Shown: positions 53,149-62,817, counted from the stretch's first letter. The stretch: 64,000 nt of DNA from CAWEYO01 sp963813315 (GCA_963813315.1 CAWEYO010000020.1:186001-250000); one strand, 5' to 3'. Numbers and translations: made by a program. Notes: generated from the sequence alone by a model not told the origin.

Positions 53149-54345
53149 ATGACGGCTTTCAGGACCCTTGACACGATCGGCGACGTCAGGGGCAAGCGGA
53201 TTCTGGTCCGGGTCGACCTGAACGTGCCCGTGGCGGACGGCAAGGTGAGCGACGCGACGCGTATCGAGCGTATCGGCCCGACAATCGCCGAACTTTCGGC
53301 CAAGGGCGCCAAGGTCATCCTGCTCGCGCATTTCGGCAGGCCGAAAGACGGGCCGGACCCTGCGCTGTCACTGAAGCCGATCGCCGGCGCAACCGGGGAA
53401 GTGCTCGGGCGAAGGATCGGCTTCGCCTCCGATTGCAGCGGCGAGGAAGCGGCCAAGGCAGTGGCTGCGATGAACGACGGCGACATCGTGCTTCTTGAAA
53501 ACACCCGCTTTCACAAAGGAGAGGAAAAGAACGACAGGGCCTTCACAGAGGCGCTTGCCAGGAATGGCGACATCTTCGTCAATGATGCCTTTTCGGCCGC
53601 GCACCGCGCTCATTCCTCGACAGAGGGCCTTGCGCACATCCTTCCGGCCTTCGCCGGGCGCGCCATGCAGGCCGAGCTCGAAGCGCTGGACAAGGGTCTC
53701 GGCAGCCCGGCGCGGCCGGTGATTGCCATCGTCGGCGGGGCCAAGGTCTCCACGAAGATCGACCTGCTCATGAACCTGGTGAAGAAAGTCGAGGCGCTGG
53801 TGATCGGCGGCGGCATGGCCAACACTTTCCTCGCCGCGCGCGGCACCAGCATCGGTAAATCGCTTGCCGAGCGCGATCTTGCCGACACGGCCAGGCAGAT
53901 CATGATCGAGGCGGCATCGGCGGGCTGCGCGATCATCCTGCCCTCGGACGGCGTGATCGCGTGGGAATTCAAGGCCGGCGCCAACAGCCAGACCGTCAGC
54001 ATCGAGGCCGTGCCGGACGATGCCATGATCCTCGACGTCGGCCCCAAAACGATCGAAACCGTCAATCAGTGGATCGACCGCGCGGCCACCCTGGTTTGGA
54101 ATGGTCCGCTTGGCGCCTTCGAGATCGAGCCGTTCGACCGGGCGACAGTGGCGGCTGCCAAGCATGCCGCGCGCCGCACGAGGGAAGGCAAGCTCGTGTC
54201 CGTGGCCGGTGGAGGCGATACGGTCGCGGCCCTCAACGAAGCGGAAGTCGCGGACGACTTCACCTATGTCTCGACTGCCGGGGGCGCGTTCCTCGAATGG
54301 ATGGAGGGCAAGGAATTGCCCGGTGTGGAAGTGCTCAAGGCTTAA
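53149..54345 (+). CDS. pgk: Phosphoglycerate kinase
   Basis: 398 residues, monomeric two-domain kinase that makes ATP from 1,3-bisphosphoglycerate. N-terminal RVDLNVPVADGKV (about 22-34), HFGRPK (about 64), LLENTRFHKGEEKND; C-terminal nucleotide domain GGAKVSTKIDLLMNL, GGGMANTFLAARG and VAGGGDTVAALNEAEV. A strong AGGAGG lies 8 bases before ATG 53149. The stop is followed at once by a family B half-repeat. Confidence 0.97.
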   Translation: MTAFRTLDTIGDVRGKRILVRVDLNVPVADGKVSDATRIERIGPTIAELSAKGAKVILLAHFGRPKDGPDPALSLKPIAGATGEVLGRRIGFASDCSGEEAAKAVAAMNDGDIVLLENTRFHKGEEKNDRAFTEALARNGDIFVNDAFSAAHRAHSSTEGLAHILPAFAGRAMQAELEALDKGLGSPARPVIAIVGGAKVSTKIDLLMNLVKKVEALVIGGGMANTFLAARGTSIGKSLAERDLADTARQIMIEAASAGCAIILPSDGVIAWEFKAGANSQTVSIEAVPDDAMILDVGPKTIETVNQWIDRAATLVWNGPLGAFEIEPFDRATVAAAKHAARRTREGKLVSVAGGGDTVAALNEAEVADDFTYVSTAGGAFLEWMEGKELPGVEVLKA

Positions 54346-54349
54346 CGCA

Positions 54350-54413
54350 TAGGCTATTGTTTTTGTGCATGTCGTTATCCCAAAACTGCTACGCACTTTT
54401 GAGCGACATGCAT
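54350..54413 (+). repeat. Family B repeat, partial copy 5
   Basis: CATAGGCTATTGTTTTTGTG to TTGAGCGACATGCATC, four bases after the pgk stop. It keeps the right-hand palindrome and the spacer; two positions in the loop have drifted (AAAACTGCTACGCAC). Confidence 0.8.
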
Positions 54414-54548
54414 CAAACCGCAGGCGGGTTGCTTCCCGCGCTTGCAGGCGAGGCAAACGGCGGTTCAATCAATTCAGGCCCCTTGCCGGCATTCCGTTGG
54501 CAAGGCCGTTCTGCTATTTGCGCGGCCAACAAGTTCAGGAGGAAAGAG

Positions 54549-55574
54549 ATGGACGAGCGTCTTGAAGACATAGCGGCGGCAATGGTGGCCGGCGGTAAGG
54601 GCATTCTCGCGGCCGATGAGAGCTCCGGAACGATCAAGAAGCGTTTCGATGTCATCGGCGTCGAGTCGACGGAAAACAGCCGTCGCGACTACCGCGAGAT
54701 GATGTTCCGCAGCAGGGAAGCGATGACGAAGTATATTTCCGGCGTCATCCTCTACGATGAGACGATCCGCCAGAAGGCAGCCGATGGCACGCCGCTGGTC
54801 GACCTCATCAAGGCGGCCGGCGCAATTCCGGGCATTAAGGTCGACGCCGGCGCGAAGCCGCTTGCCGGCTTTCCGGGCGATACGATCACCGAGGGGTTGG
54901 ACGGGCTGCGCGAGCGTCTCGCCGAATACCACAAGCTCGGCGCCCGCTTCGCCAAATGGCGCGCGGTGATTGATATCGATACCGCGAGTGGCGTACCATC
55001 CAACACGGCAATCGCCGCCAACGCCCATGCGCTGGCACGCTATGCGGCACTCTGCCAGGAAGCGGGCATCGTGCCGATCGTCGAGCCGGAAGTGCTGATG
55101 GACGGGTCCCATGACATCGGAACCTGCTACGACGTCACCAAGGCGACCCTCGTCATGCTCTATAACGAGTTGTTCGCCATGAAGGTGAAGCTCGAAGGAA
55201 CGGTGCTTAAGCCCAATATGGTGATCGCGGGCAAAAAGTCGGGAAGCAGGACTAGCCCCGAGGAAGTCGCCGAAAGGACCCTCAAGCTTTTCCGCGAGAC
55301 CGTGCCGGTCGCCGTGCCCGGCATTGCCTTCCTCTCAGGCGGCCAGTCCGATGAAGAAGCCACCGCCAACCTCAATGCGATGAATGCGGCAGGGCCGCAT
55401 CCCTGGAAACTCACCTTCTCCTACGGACGCGCGCTGCAGGCCGCGCCGCAGAAGGCATGGAGCGGCAAGGTGGAGAACGTCGCGGCGGGACAGGCGGCAT
55501 TCACCCACCGCGCGCGCATGAACAGCCTTGCCGCACTGGGGAAATGGCAGCAGGAGCTGGAAAAGGCCGCTTGA
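54549..55574 (+). CDS. Fructose-bisphosphate aldolase class I
   Basis: 341 residues. Class I (Schiff-base) aldolase: ILAADESSGTIKKRFDVIGV at about 20-39, LYDETIRQKAADGTPLVDLI, and the catalytic lysine in LEGTVLKPNMVIAG at about 216-229; the C-terminal AGPHPWKLTFSYGRALQAA is typical. It cleaves fructose 1,6-bisphosphate. ATG 54549 follows AGGAGGAAAG. The pgk-fba order matches rhizobia. A terminator follows. Confidence 0.95.
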   Translation: MDERLEDIAAAMVAGGKGILAADESSGTIKKRFDVIGVESTENSRRDYREMMFRSREAMTKYISGVILYDETIRQKAADGTPLVDLIKAAGAIPGIKVDAGAKPLAGFPGDTITEGLDGLRERLAEYHKLGARFAKWRAVIDIDTASGVPSNTAIAANAHALARYAALCQEAGIVPIVEPEVLMDGSHDIGTCYDVTKATLVMLYNELFAMKVKLEGTVLKPNMVIAGKKSGSRTSPEEVAERTLKLFRETVPVAVPGIAFLSGGQSDEEATANLNAMNAAGPHPWKLTFSYGRALQAAPQKAWSGKVENVAAGQAAFTHRARMNSLAALGKWQQELEKAA

Positions 55575-55590
55575 TTGGCCGACGCATCAC

Positions 55591-55620
55591 AAAGCCCCGC
55601 TCCGGCGGGGCTTTTGTTTT
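55591..55620 (+). terminator. Intrinsic terminator of the aldolase gene
   Basis: Stem AAAGCCCCGC/GCGGGGCTTT with loop TCCG, followed by TGTTTT, 16 bp after the stop. Confidence 0.92.
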
Positions 55621-55652
55621 CGTGGTGACGGAATGTCCTCGTATTGAAGCAC

Positions 55653-55756
55653 TAGAGCGGCAGACGCTTTTTCAGAATCAGCGCTGCCGCTCTATCTCCT
55701 TGTTTGAGCATCGGATTTTTCCCGAAACCGGTTCTCATTTTCGGGTCCGAAGCTCT
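55653..55756 (-). repeat. Family A repeat, copy 4
   Basis: AGAGCGGCAGACGC to CGGGTCCGAAGCTC, in the same orientation as copy 1. It overlaps the last codon of the small membrane protein gene on the minus strand. Confidence 0.8.
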
Positions 55757-55907
55757 ACCTGACGAGCGCGGTCATCATCATCGCGACGATCGCAACGACG
55801 GCAATCTTCCAGAAGTCGCTCCGCCGTCGAAGGCCAGGCCAATTCAGAGGCTTGGCGATCTGCACAACCATCGCGGCAAGCAGGAGCAACGCCAGAATCT
55901 TGCCCAT
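55755..55907 (-). CDS. Small conserved-looking membrane protein
   Basis: 50 residues. Two hydrophobic segments (KILALLLLAAMVVQIAKPL and WKIAVVAIVAMMMTALV) flank GLRRRSDF. ATG 55907 is preceded by GAGGGACGG, a good ribosome site, which favours a real gene. Small proteins of this shape occur near aldolase genes in rhizobia as far as I recall; no function is known. Confidence 0.6.
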   Translation of the reverse strand: MGKILALLLLAAMVVQIAKPLNWPGLRRRSDFWKIAVVAIVAMMMTALVR

Positions 55908-56056
55908 CCGTCCCTCTGCTACTTCGACCAAGAACCGCAAAAGTCTGCCGCGCGGAACTTGTTGCCCGTTCGGCGAGGACTTGCCCGGTCATATAGGAGG
56001 CGGCGTCGCTGGCAAGGGAAATGAACGCCGGCGATTGGCGAAACCCAACGCGCCGG

Positions 56057-56264
56057 CTGATCTCCCCCCTTGCGGGGGAGATGTCCGGCAGGACAGAGGG
56101 GGGCAACGTAGAGCACTTCCCTGGACGAAGGCCGGCATGGAGGTGCGCCATACCGCATGATGTCGGTCCAGAACGCAATGAGGCCGACCGCATCGTGGAG
56201 ACGCCGGCGGGACAGCGCCCCCCTCTGTCCTGCCGGACATCTCCCCCGCAAGGGGGGAGATCGG
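56057..56264. repeat. Inverted-repeat-bounded element (family D), copy 2
   Basis: The gap 55908-56565 has no gene. It contains an inverted pair: CTCCCCCCTTGCGGGGGAG plus GATGTCCGGCAGGACAGAG at 56060-56102, and the reverse CTCTGTCCTGCCGGACATC plus CCCGCAAGGGGGGAG at 56223-56260. About 115 bp lie between the arms. The arms are the same as at 8394-8762. Outside the arms, 56265-56565 shows only the leader of the acyl-CoA synthetase gene. Confidence 0.75.
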
Positions 56265-56565
56265 CTGTCATCGATACCTCGCTAGCCCTGCAACGTTGGC
56301 GATCAGCGAAACCCCGGCGGCCCAGCTGTCGCGCCGGGTTTCGCCGATCGCCGTCGGTGCAGGCCTTCATCCGGTCCCGTGACTGCGGACGCATGTTCTT
56401 GGTCTTGCCGGGTTGACGGTTCTGGTGCTCGGCGGGAATGTCATTCATCTTGCTGCTCCGGATCGCTCTGCTGCTGTATCAACGCGGTAGGTCCAGTCCG
56501 GGCCATGGCCTGACGGACAACCGGCGACGCGGTGACAAGTCGGGGAACGCGTTCGGGAGGGAACG

Positions 56566-58474
56566 ATGAATTCACGCTACCACGCGGTTTACGAGAGCTG
56601 GAAAAGCGATCCCGAAGGTTTCTGGGCGGCAGCCGCCCGCGAGATCGACTGGTTCAAGGCGTGGGACAAGGTTTTTGACAAAGATGCCGGCGTTTATGGC
56701 CGCTGGTTCGCCGGTGCCGAATGCAACACCTGCCATAACGCGATCGACCGGCATGTGGACGGCGGGCGGGCAGATCAGATCGCGCTGATCCATGACAGCG
56801 CGATCACAGGCAGCCAGAAAAAATTCACCTACGGCGAACTGAAAATCGAGGTCGAGGCGCTGGCGGCCGTGCTGCGGGATCACGGCATCGGCAAGGGTGA
56901 TCGCGTCATCATCTACATGCCGATGGTGCCGGAAGCGGCATTCGCCATGCTGGCCTGTGCGCGCATCGGCGCGGTGCATTCCGTGGTATTTGGTGGGTTC
57001 GCCGCCAGGGAACTGGCCACCCGCATCGACGATGCGCGGCCAAGGCTTGTGATCTCCGCATCCTGCGGTCTCGAACCTGGGCGCATCGTCGCCTACAAGC
57101 CCTTGCTCGACCAGGCGATCGAAATGGCCGTTGCAAAGCCCGAGGCATGCATCATCCTGCAACGCGAGCAATTGGAATGCGATCTGCTCAGCGGGCGTGA
57201 TATCGACTATGCCCAGGTTGTCGCCGTGTCGAAGGCCGAGCGCCGCAAGGTGCATTGCATTCCGGTCCTTGCCACCGATCCGCTCTATGTCCTCTACACG
57301 TCCGGTACGACCGGCCAGCCGAAAGGGGTCGTTCGCGACAATGGCGGCCACATGGTCGCGCTGAAATGGTCGATGTGGAACGAGTTCGGCGTGAAGCCGG
57401 GCGAGGTCTTCTGGGCAGCGTCGGATGTCGGCTGGGTCGTGGGCCACTCCTATATCGTCTATGGACCGCTGCTGCACGGCTGTACGACCGTTCTCTTCGA
57501 AGGCAAGCCGGTCGGCACGCCGGACGCCGGCACATTCTGGCGCGTCATCGCGGAACATGGCGTCGTGGCGCTGTTTACCGCGCCGACGGCATTCCGTGCG
57601 ATCAAGAAGGAAGACCCGCAAGGCGCTTTCGTCCCGAAATACGACCTCTCGAAGTTCAGAACGCTGTTCCTGGCAGGCGAGCGCGCCGATCCGGAGACCA
57701 TCAAATGGGCCGAGCAGAAGCTGGCGGTACCCGTCATAGATCACTGGTGGCAGACCGAGACCGGCTCGCCGATCTCCCAGAATCCCGATCGGACTCGGCC
57801 AACTGCCGGTCAAATACGGCTCACCTTGCGTGCCGATGCCGGGATACGACGTGCGGGTGCTGGACGACGCCGGCCACGCGGTTCCGACCGGGACGCTTGG
57901 CAACGTCGTGCTGAAACTGCCCTTGCCGCCCGGCTGCCTTCCTACGCTGTGGAACGCCGATGAGCGCTTCCGGCAGGCATATCTTGAGGAGTTCCCCGGC
58001 TATTACAAAACGGCCGATGCCGGCCTCATTGATGACGACGGCTACCTGTTCATCATGGCGCGCACCGATGACATCATCAATGTCGCGGGCCACCGGCTCT
58101 CGACCGGTGGAATGGAGGAGGTCGTGGCGGAGCATCCAGACGTGGCCGAATGCGCGGTGATCGGAATCCACGATGCGATGAAGGGTCAGGTGCCCTGTGC
58201 CTTCGTCGTACTGAATTCCGGAGTCGAAAGGGACGTCGGGTCCATCGAAAAGGAAGTCGTGCAGCTGGTTCGAGACCGCATCGGGGCGGTCGCCGCATTC
58301 AAGACAGTGGTGACGATCAAGAGGCTGCCGAAAACACGGTCAGGGAAAATTCTGCGCGCCACCATGCAGAAGATCGCCGACAGGCAGGACTGGGCGATGC
58401 CCGCCACCATCGACGACCCGGTGATCCTCGACGAGATCACGGCGGCGCTGAACCGGAGGGGGATCGGCGTGTGA
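56566..58474 (+). pseudogene. Acyl-CoA synthetase, propionyl-CoA synthetase (PrpE)-like, frameshifted
   Basis: An ANL-superfamily ligase that activates short acids (propionate or acetate) to CoA esters. From ATG 56566: an N-terminal ACAS domain (YESWKSDPEGFWAAAAREID), VIIYMPMVPEAAFAMLACAR, the P-loop YTSGTTGQPKG at 244-254, ASDVGWVVGHSYIVYGPLL, and HWWQTETGSPI. At 57783-57787 the frame breaks. The next frame continues PIGLGQLPVKYGSP, MPGYDVRVLDDAG, YKTADAGLIDDDGYLFIMAR, TDDIINVAGHRLSTG and the catalytic-Lys motif KTRSGKILR. Deleting one C restores QNPIGLGQLPVK, giving ~635 residues. An SDR gene follows. Confidence 0.9.
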
Positions 58475-58534
58475 CGCTTGACCTTTGCCGGGTCCCGGCG
58501 CAGTTTCCCGCGCCAGGCAGGAGACGGAAGAGCC

Positions 58535-59320
58535 ATGAAACTTGACGGCAGATCGGCAATCGTTACGGGCGCCGCGGGAGGAATTGGCTACGCCATAGCG
58601 GAACGGTTTCTGCGGGACGGGGCCAAGGTCATCGTCGCCGACTTCGACCAGCAGGGCGGCGCACGCGCGGTCGGCAAGCTCCGCGAGTTTGGCGAGGTGC
58701 GGTTCGTCAAAGCCGATGTCGGCAAGCGTGCCGAGATCGACCATCTCGTCGCCGCAACGATCGAGGCTTTCGGCGACATCGATATACTGGTGAACAATGC
58801 CGGCATCGTGCACGGTGCGGATTTCCTTGACATCGCCGAAGAAGATTTCGACCGGGTGCTCAACGTCAATCTGAAGGGATCGTTCCTCACAGGGCAGGCG
58901 GTCGCCAGGACCATGGTCGAAAAGGTGAGGAACGGCGGCAGACCAGGCGCCATCGTCAACATGTCCTCGGTCAACGCCGTGTTCGCGATTGCCAACCAGG
59001 TTCCCTATTCGGTGTCGAAGGGCGGCATCAACCAGTTGACCAAGGTGATGGCGCTGTCGCTGGCGCCTTACGGCATCCGCGTTAACGCCATCGGGCCCGG
59101 CTCTATCATGACCGAAATGCTCGCCAGCGTGAACGCAGATCCGGCGGCCAGGAACCGTATCCTGTCGCGCACGCCGCTGGGCCGTATCGGCGAACCGTCC
59201 GAGATTGCCGCCGTTGCCGCTTTCCTCGCATCAGACGATGCGAGCTACATCACGGGACAGACGATCTACGCCGACGGCGGACGTATGCCGCTGAATTATA
59301 CGGTGCCAGTGAAAGAGTAA
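58535..59320 (+). CDS. SDR family oxidoreductase
   Basis: 261 residues, classical short-chain dehydrogenase. TGAAGGIG at 11-18, NNAG near 87-90, MSSVNAV (Ser), and YSVSKGG with the Tyr-x3-Lys pair; PGSIMTEML and IYADGGRMPLNY at the end. ADF at about 36-38 suggests NAD. It probably acts on a sugar or hydroxyacyl substrate; the neighbouring acyl-CoA synthetase hints at short-chain acid metabolism, but nothing proves it. ATG 58535 follows GGAGACGGAAGA. Confidence 0.9.
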   Translation: MKLDGRSAIVTGAAGGIGYAIAERFLRDGAKVIVADFDQQGGARAVGKLREFGEVRFVKADVGKRAEIDHLVAATIEAFGDIDILVNNAGIVHGADFLDIAEEDFDRVLNVNLKGSFLTGQAVARTMVEKVRNGGRPGAIVNMSSVNAVFAIANQVPYSVSKGGINQLTKVMALSLAPYGIRVNAIGPGSIMTEMLASVNADPAARNRILSRTPLGRIGEPSEIAAVAAFLASDDASYITGQTIYADGGRMPLNYTVPVKE

Positions 59321-59413
59321 CGGCCGATGGCGGCAAGCAAACGCTCCTGACAGACTGTTGTCAGGAGGGGTGTGCGATAGTGGCTTCATCAGAAAGAGGA
59401 AGGAGCCACAGCC

Positions 59414-59596
59414 ATGGATAATTTCACTCCCGCACTCTTCCGGGCCGTCGGGCGCTATACGGCATCGTTCCGCGCGATGCGCGACGAGATACGCACGGAG
59501 CGAGTGTTGAATTCGCTGCCTGCCAACATCCGCAAGGACATCGGATGGCCGGACAGCTACGCGGTGCGCCGGGCGACGCGCGGAAGGCTCGGTTGA
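59414..59596 (+). CDS. DUF1127-like small protein
   Basis: 60 residues, basic. The core LNSLPANIRKDIGWPDSYA resembles the L-x2-L-P-x3-R-x-DIG signature of DUF1127/YjiS-like proteins, which in other alphaproteobacteria bind RNA and affect phosphate metabolism. A GGAAGGAG ribosome site precedes the ATG. Family assignment by eye only. Confidence 0.6.
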   Translation: MDNFTPALFRAVGRYTASFRAMRDEIRTERVLNSLPANIRKDIGWPDSYAVRRATRGRLG

Positions 59597-59621
59597 TCAC
59601 CGGTGACGGCCTGCCCGCGCG

Positions 59622-59725
59622 AGAGCATCGGACCCGAAAGTGGGAACCGGTTTCGGGAAAAATCCGATGCTCAAGCAAAGAGATAGAGCGGCAGCGCTGA
59701 TTCCGAAAAAGCGTCCGCCGCTCTA
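59622..59725 (+). repeat. Family A repeat, copy 5
   Basis: AGAGCATCGGACCCGAAAG through GCGTCCGCCGCTCTAG, the best-preserved copy: arms GAGCATCGGA/TCCGATGCTC are perfect, and the inner arms GGGAACC/GGTTTC retain pairing. Confidence 0.85.
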
Positions 59726-59841
59726 GCGTGTCGCGAGCGGGCCTGAGCGCGATGGAAGACGCCGGCCAGGCGACAGCCTCCTGACAGAAGAGTGTCAGGA
59801 AACTTGTGACATGGGTAAGATCGGACGAAGGGAGCAAGGCA

Positions 59842-60213
59842 ATGGCAAGTTTCGTGCCCGAGCACGCGGCGGTTTGGTTTGAAATTCCTGTGAGGGACAT
59901 GGAGCGTTCGAAGGCGTTCTATGGAGCTGTTCTTCGCAATGAGCTGGCCGATCAAGAGGGCTTTCCAAACCCGATGGCAATGTTCAAGGCAAAGGAACAG
60001 TCGTCGGTTGCCGGGCATCTCTATCCCGGTGAACCCGCTGCCGATGGCAGAGGCCCCACGGTCCATCTGGCGGTAGCCGCACCTCTCGAGGAAGCGCTTG
60101 AGCGCGTAATGCAGAACGGTGGAGAAGTGGTATCGCCAATCGTTACTATCCCCGCCGGGCGTTTTGCCTACTGCACTGATCCTGATGGCAACAGTTTTGG
60201 CCTGTTTGTCTGA
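59842..60213 (+). CDS. VOC family (glyoxalase/dioxygenase-fold) protein
   Basis: 123 residues, single VOC module: VWFEIPVRDMERSKAFYGAV at the start, and ETIPAGRFAYCTDPDGNSF-like end (VTIPAGRFAYCTDPDGNSFG). The metal ligands of active glyoxalases are only partly present (E14; the central His/Glu are unclear), so the reaction is unknown. The next gene is a WYL regulator, a pairing often seen in rhizobia, which suggests it regulates this gene. Confidence 0.85.
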   Translation: MASFVPEHAAVWFEIPVRDMERSKAFYGAVLRNELADQEGFPNPMAMFKAKEQSSVAGHLYPGEPAADGRGPTVHLAVAAPLEEALERVMQNGGEVVSPIVTIPAGRFAYCTDPDGNSFGLFV

Positions 60214-60264
60214 CGAGGGGCCAACGATGCCTGCATGCCCCCGGCGCCGAAAGCCTGAGCCGAC

Positions 60265-60996
60265 ATGAGACGCGCCGACAGACTTTTCCAGATCGTGCAG
60301 CACCTGCGCGGCGGCCGTCTCGTCACCGCACAGAAGCTCGGCGCGTGGCTGGAGGTCTCAGAGCGCACGATCTACCGCGACATCGCCGACCTGCAATCGA
60401 CAGGCGTGCCGATCGACGGTGAAGCAGGTGTCGGCTACATGATGAGGGAGGGGTTCGACCTTCCGCCGCTGATGTTCACACGTGATGAAATCGTGGCTCT
60501 GGTCGCGGGCGCCCGCATGGTGCGCGCTTTCGGGGGCGCCGCGATGGCGCGTGCTGCCGATGAGGCGCTCGTCAAGATCGGCGCGGTGCTGCCCGCCCCG
60601 GAGAAGGACCGCATCGCGCGAACGGAAATCCATGCGCCGATGTATGTGGTGAGCAATGCCGACCGCGAAGCGATCGATCTCATCGAAAGGGCGATCGAAC
60701 AGCGCACAGTGCTTTCGCTCGATTATCACGACGAAGCCGGGCGCGGCACGCTGCGCGATGCGCGGCCGCTGGGGCTATGGTTCTGGGGCAAAGTGTGGAC
60801 GTTGATCGCCTGGTGCGAATTGCGCGACGATTTCCGCACGTTCCGTATCGACCGAATCGCCACCGTGGCTCCAGCCGGCCGTTCCTTCAAGCCGGAGCGC
60901 GGCAAGCAACTCGCGGATTTCTACCGGCGGGCCGAGATGAGCGAATCTTCAGGCTCGACAGGAGGCCGAGCCTTTCCGGCTCCGTCGGCCACCTAG
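60265..60996 (+). CDS. YafY-type transcriptional regulator (HTH_11 + WYL)
   Basis: 243 residues. N-terminal HTH_11 at about 5-58 (RLFQIVQHLRGGRLVTAQKL, VSERTIYRDIADLQSTGVPI), then VGYMMREGFDLPPLMFT, and a WYL ligand-binding domain at about 130-215 (LSLDYHDEAGRGTLRDARPL, WTLIAWCELRDDFRTFRIDR). WYL domains sense nucleic acids or small ligands. It probably controls the VOC gene 51 bp upstream. The stop is read through the first bases of a family repeat region. Confidence 0.9.
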   Translation: MRRADRLFQIVQHLRGGRLVTAQKLGAWLEVSERTIYRDIADLQSTGVPIDGEAGVGYMMREGFDLPPLMFTRDEIVALVAGARMVRAFGGAAMARAADEALVKIGAVLPAPEKDRIARTEIHAPMYVVSNADREAIDLIERAIEQRTVLSLDYHDEAGRGTLRDARPLGLWFWGKVWTLIAWCELRDDFRTFRIDRIATVAPAGRSFKPERGKQLADFYRRAEMSESSGSTGGRAFPAPSAT

Positions 60997-61096
60997 AGCG
61001 GTTCCCACTCTGACGGAATCGGTGAACCGCTCTATCTTTTTGTTTTTACGCAATTCCGGACGGAAAACCGGGTTCACTTTTCCTGGAATTGCTCTA
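60994..61096. repeat. Palindromic repeat related to family A (variant)
   Basis: AGAGCGGTTCCCACTCTGAC pairs with GTCAGAGTGG-like sequence in GGAATCGGTGAACCGCTCT, followed by CTATCTTTTTGTTTTTACG and a second palindrome GCAATTCCGG...CCTGGAATTGC. It shares the CTATCTYTTTGTTT spacer of family A but has different arms, so it is another mosaic combination. Confidence 0.7.
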
Positions 61097-61109
61097 GCGC
61101 AAGATGCGC

Positions 61110-61222
61110 ACTCTTGGGCGGCAGCGGACTCACCGATGAATCATCGATGCCGCTGCTCTACCTCGTTGTTTGAGCATCGGATTTTCCCCGAAACCGGTTC
61201 CCACTTTCGTGTCCGATACTTT
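61110..61222 (-). repeat. Family A repeat, copy 6
   Basis: From GGCGGCAGCGGACTCACCG to TTTCGTGTCCGATACT. The central GAGCATCGGATTTTCCCCGA arm is intact. It abuts the stop of the conserved membrane protein gene at 61221. Confidence 0.75.
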
Positions 61223-62817
61223 AGCCGGAAGACCCGATAGGGTTGGCCTGCCAAGCCTTCATCGCTTCCTCGAACACCTTTTCCCCGGGGATGCCTTTTT
61301 CCAGGGTGATCAGCGCGCGGCGGCCCGATTTGTAGACCAGCGGCACGTCGATCCACTGTTGCCTGCGCAGCAGGTTCAGATTTGCATCCATCTCCGGCTT
61401 GTTGTCATTCAACGCGACCAGGAAGAAACCGTCGGCGATTTTGGCTGGCGGAATGCTAAGCAGCGCATTGCCGGCTGCCTGCTCGGAATCCTTCAGCGAT
61501 ACACGCAATATGCTCTCGATGCCCCCGCCTTCGAAACCGTCCGGCGTCAGGAAGATCAATTCGATGATATGGCTCGCCGGCAGCGTCGGGTCGGCATTGC
61601 GCCGGATCGTCATGCGAAGCCGGAGGTCCTTGCCAGGGATGGCTGCCTCGGCGCGGATGGCCGGCTCGGGCGCCAGATCGCCTCCCGGCGATTCCTGCGC
61701 GATCGACCAGATGATGGAGCCGGTGTCGGCAGACCCCTGCGCGGCATTCGTCCGCTCTTCGTAGAAAATCGCCTTCTGGCCGACCGCAATGGCAGGCGCG
61801 GCGGCGGATTCGGCAGGAGCCGGCGGCTGAGCGGCAGGCGTGCCGGGAGCCGGCTCAACGGTCGGAGTTCCGGGTGCCGCCGTTGATCCGGCCGCGCCAG
61901 GATCCGCAGGGGCCGAGGGAACTGTGGGAGCGGGCTCCATCGGCGCCTGCTCGGCCGGCTGTGTGGCCTCTGCCACGGATGTTCCCTCGCCGAGCATCCG
62001 CGAATTTGGCGCGGGTCCGTCGTCGATCTCGGTGCCATCGGCGTTGAGTTCGCTGCGTAAATTTCTCTGGCTGGGCGGGCGCCGGCGGACTCTCAGGCGC
62101 CCCTAGCGCGTCCGGGGCTTTCGCCGGCGCCTCCGCGGGTGCAGGGGTCACCTTCGCGGTATCCGGCGCGGGCTTTGCCGGCTGCTGCGCCTCTCCGGCA
62201 GGCTGCGAGGTCTGCATCTTAAGCTCCCCGAGCATGTCCGCGAGCTTGTCCCTGTTGAGCCATGCGGCATAGCCACCGCCGCCGAGCAAGGCGAGCAGGA
62301 TCAGGGCTGCGATGACACTGCCGATACCGCGCCTTCGCTTCAGAGGCTCGTCGAAGTCTTCGTCGGCCTCCTCGTCGGCATCCATGTCGTGGAAAAGTGG
62401 CCGGTTTGGGGTTTCCTCGTCTTCCAATTCGGAGGCGGCGGGAGCTTCTTCAGCAGGCGGTTCGGTCGATGTTGACGCTGGAGGCTGGACTTCGAAGCTG
62501 CTGCCGGCAGTCTTCGCAGGAACCGCCTCAATGGGCTTCGAGGCGTCGAGCGTCGCGAAAACGTTCTCGAGTTCATCCACCGGTTCGGCATCATCAGCAG
62601 CCGGGGGTAGAGCGTACTGCGCCTCGACCTCGGCTATGGCATCTTCGAGAGACTGCTTCTGCCGGGCAGAAACGGCCTCCGGAGGAGCCGGGCTGATAGC
62701 AGCGAGCTTAGCCGCGACAGTCGAACGCGCCTTCTCGTACACGCGTTCGCGCATATCGGGGGTCGTGTCGCCAAGCCCGTCGATGGTTTTCTTCAGAACT
62801 GCAACAAAATCTGCCAT
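61221..62817 (-). pseudogene. Conserved single-pass membrane protein, frameshifted
   Basis: From ATG 62817 (MADFVAVLKKTIDGLGDTTP), a cytoplasmic helical segment (1-70), a long acidic, Pro/Glu-rich region, one membrane helix at 164-186 (IGSVIAALILLALLGGGGYA), then a Pro/Ala-rich periplasmic linker. The frame breaks at about 62048-62055; deleting one A gives KFTQRLNADGTEID and continues to a periplasmic domain (AVGQKAIFYEERTNAAQGSA, LRMTIRRNADPTLPASHIIE, GFFLVALNDNKPEMDANLNL) ending at 61221. I do not recognise a named family; homologues in rhizobia are annotated hypothetical as far as I recall. It lies 108 bp after purA. Confidence 0.75.
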
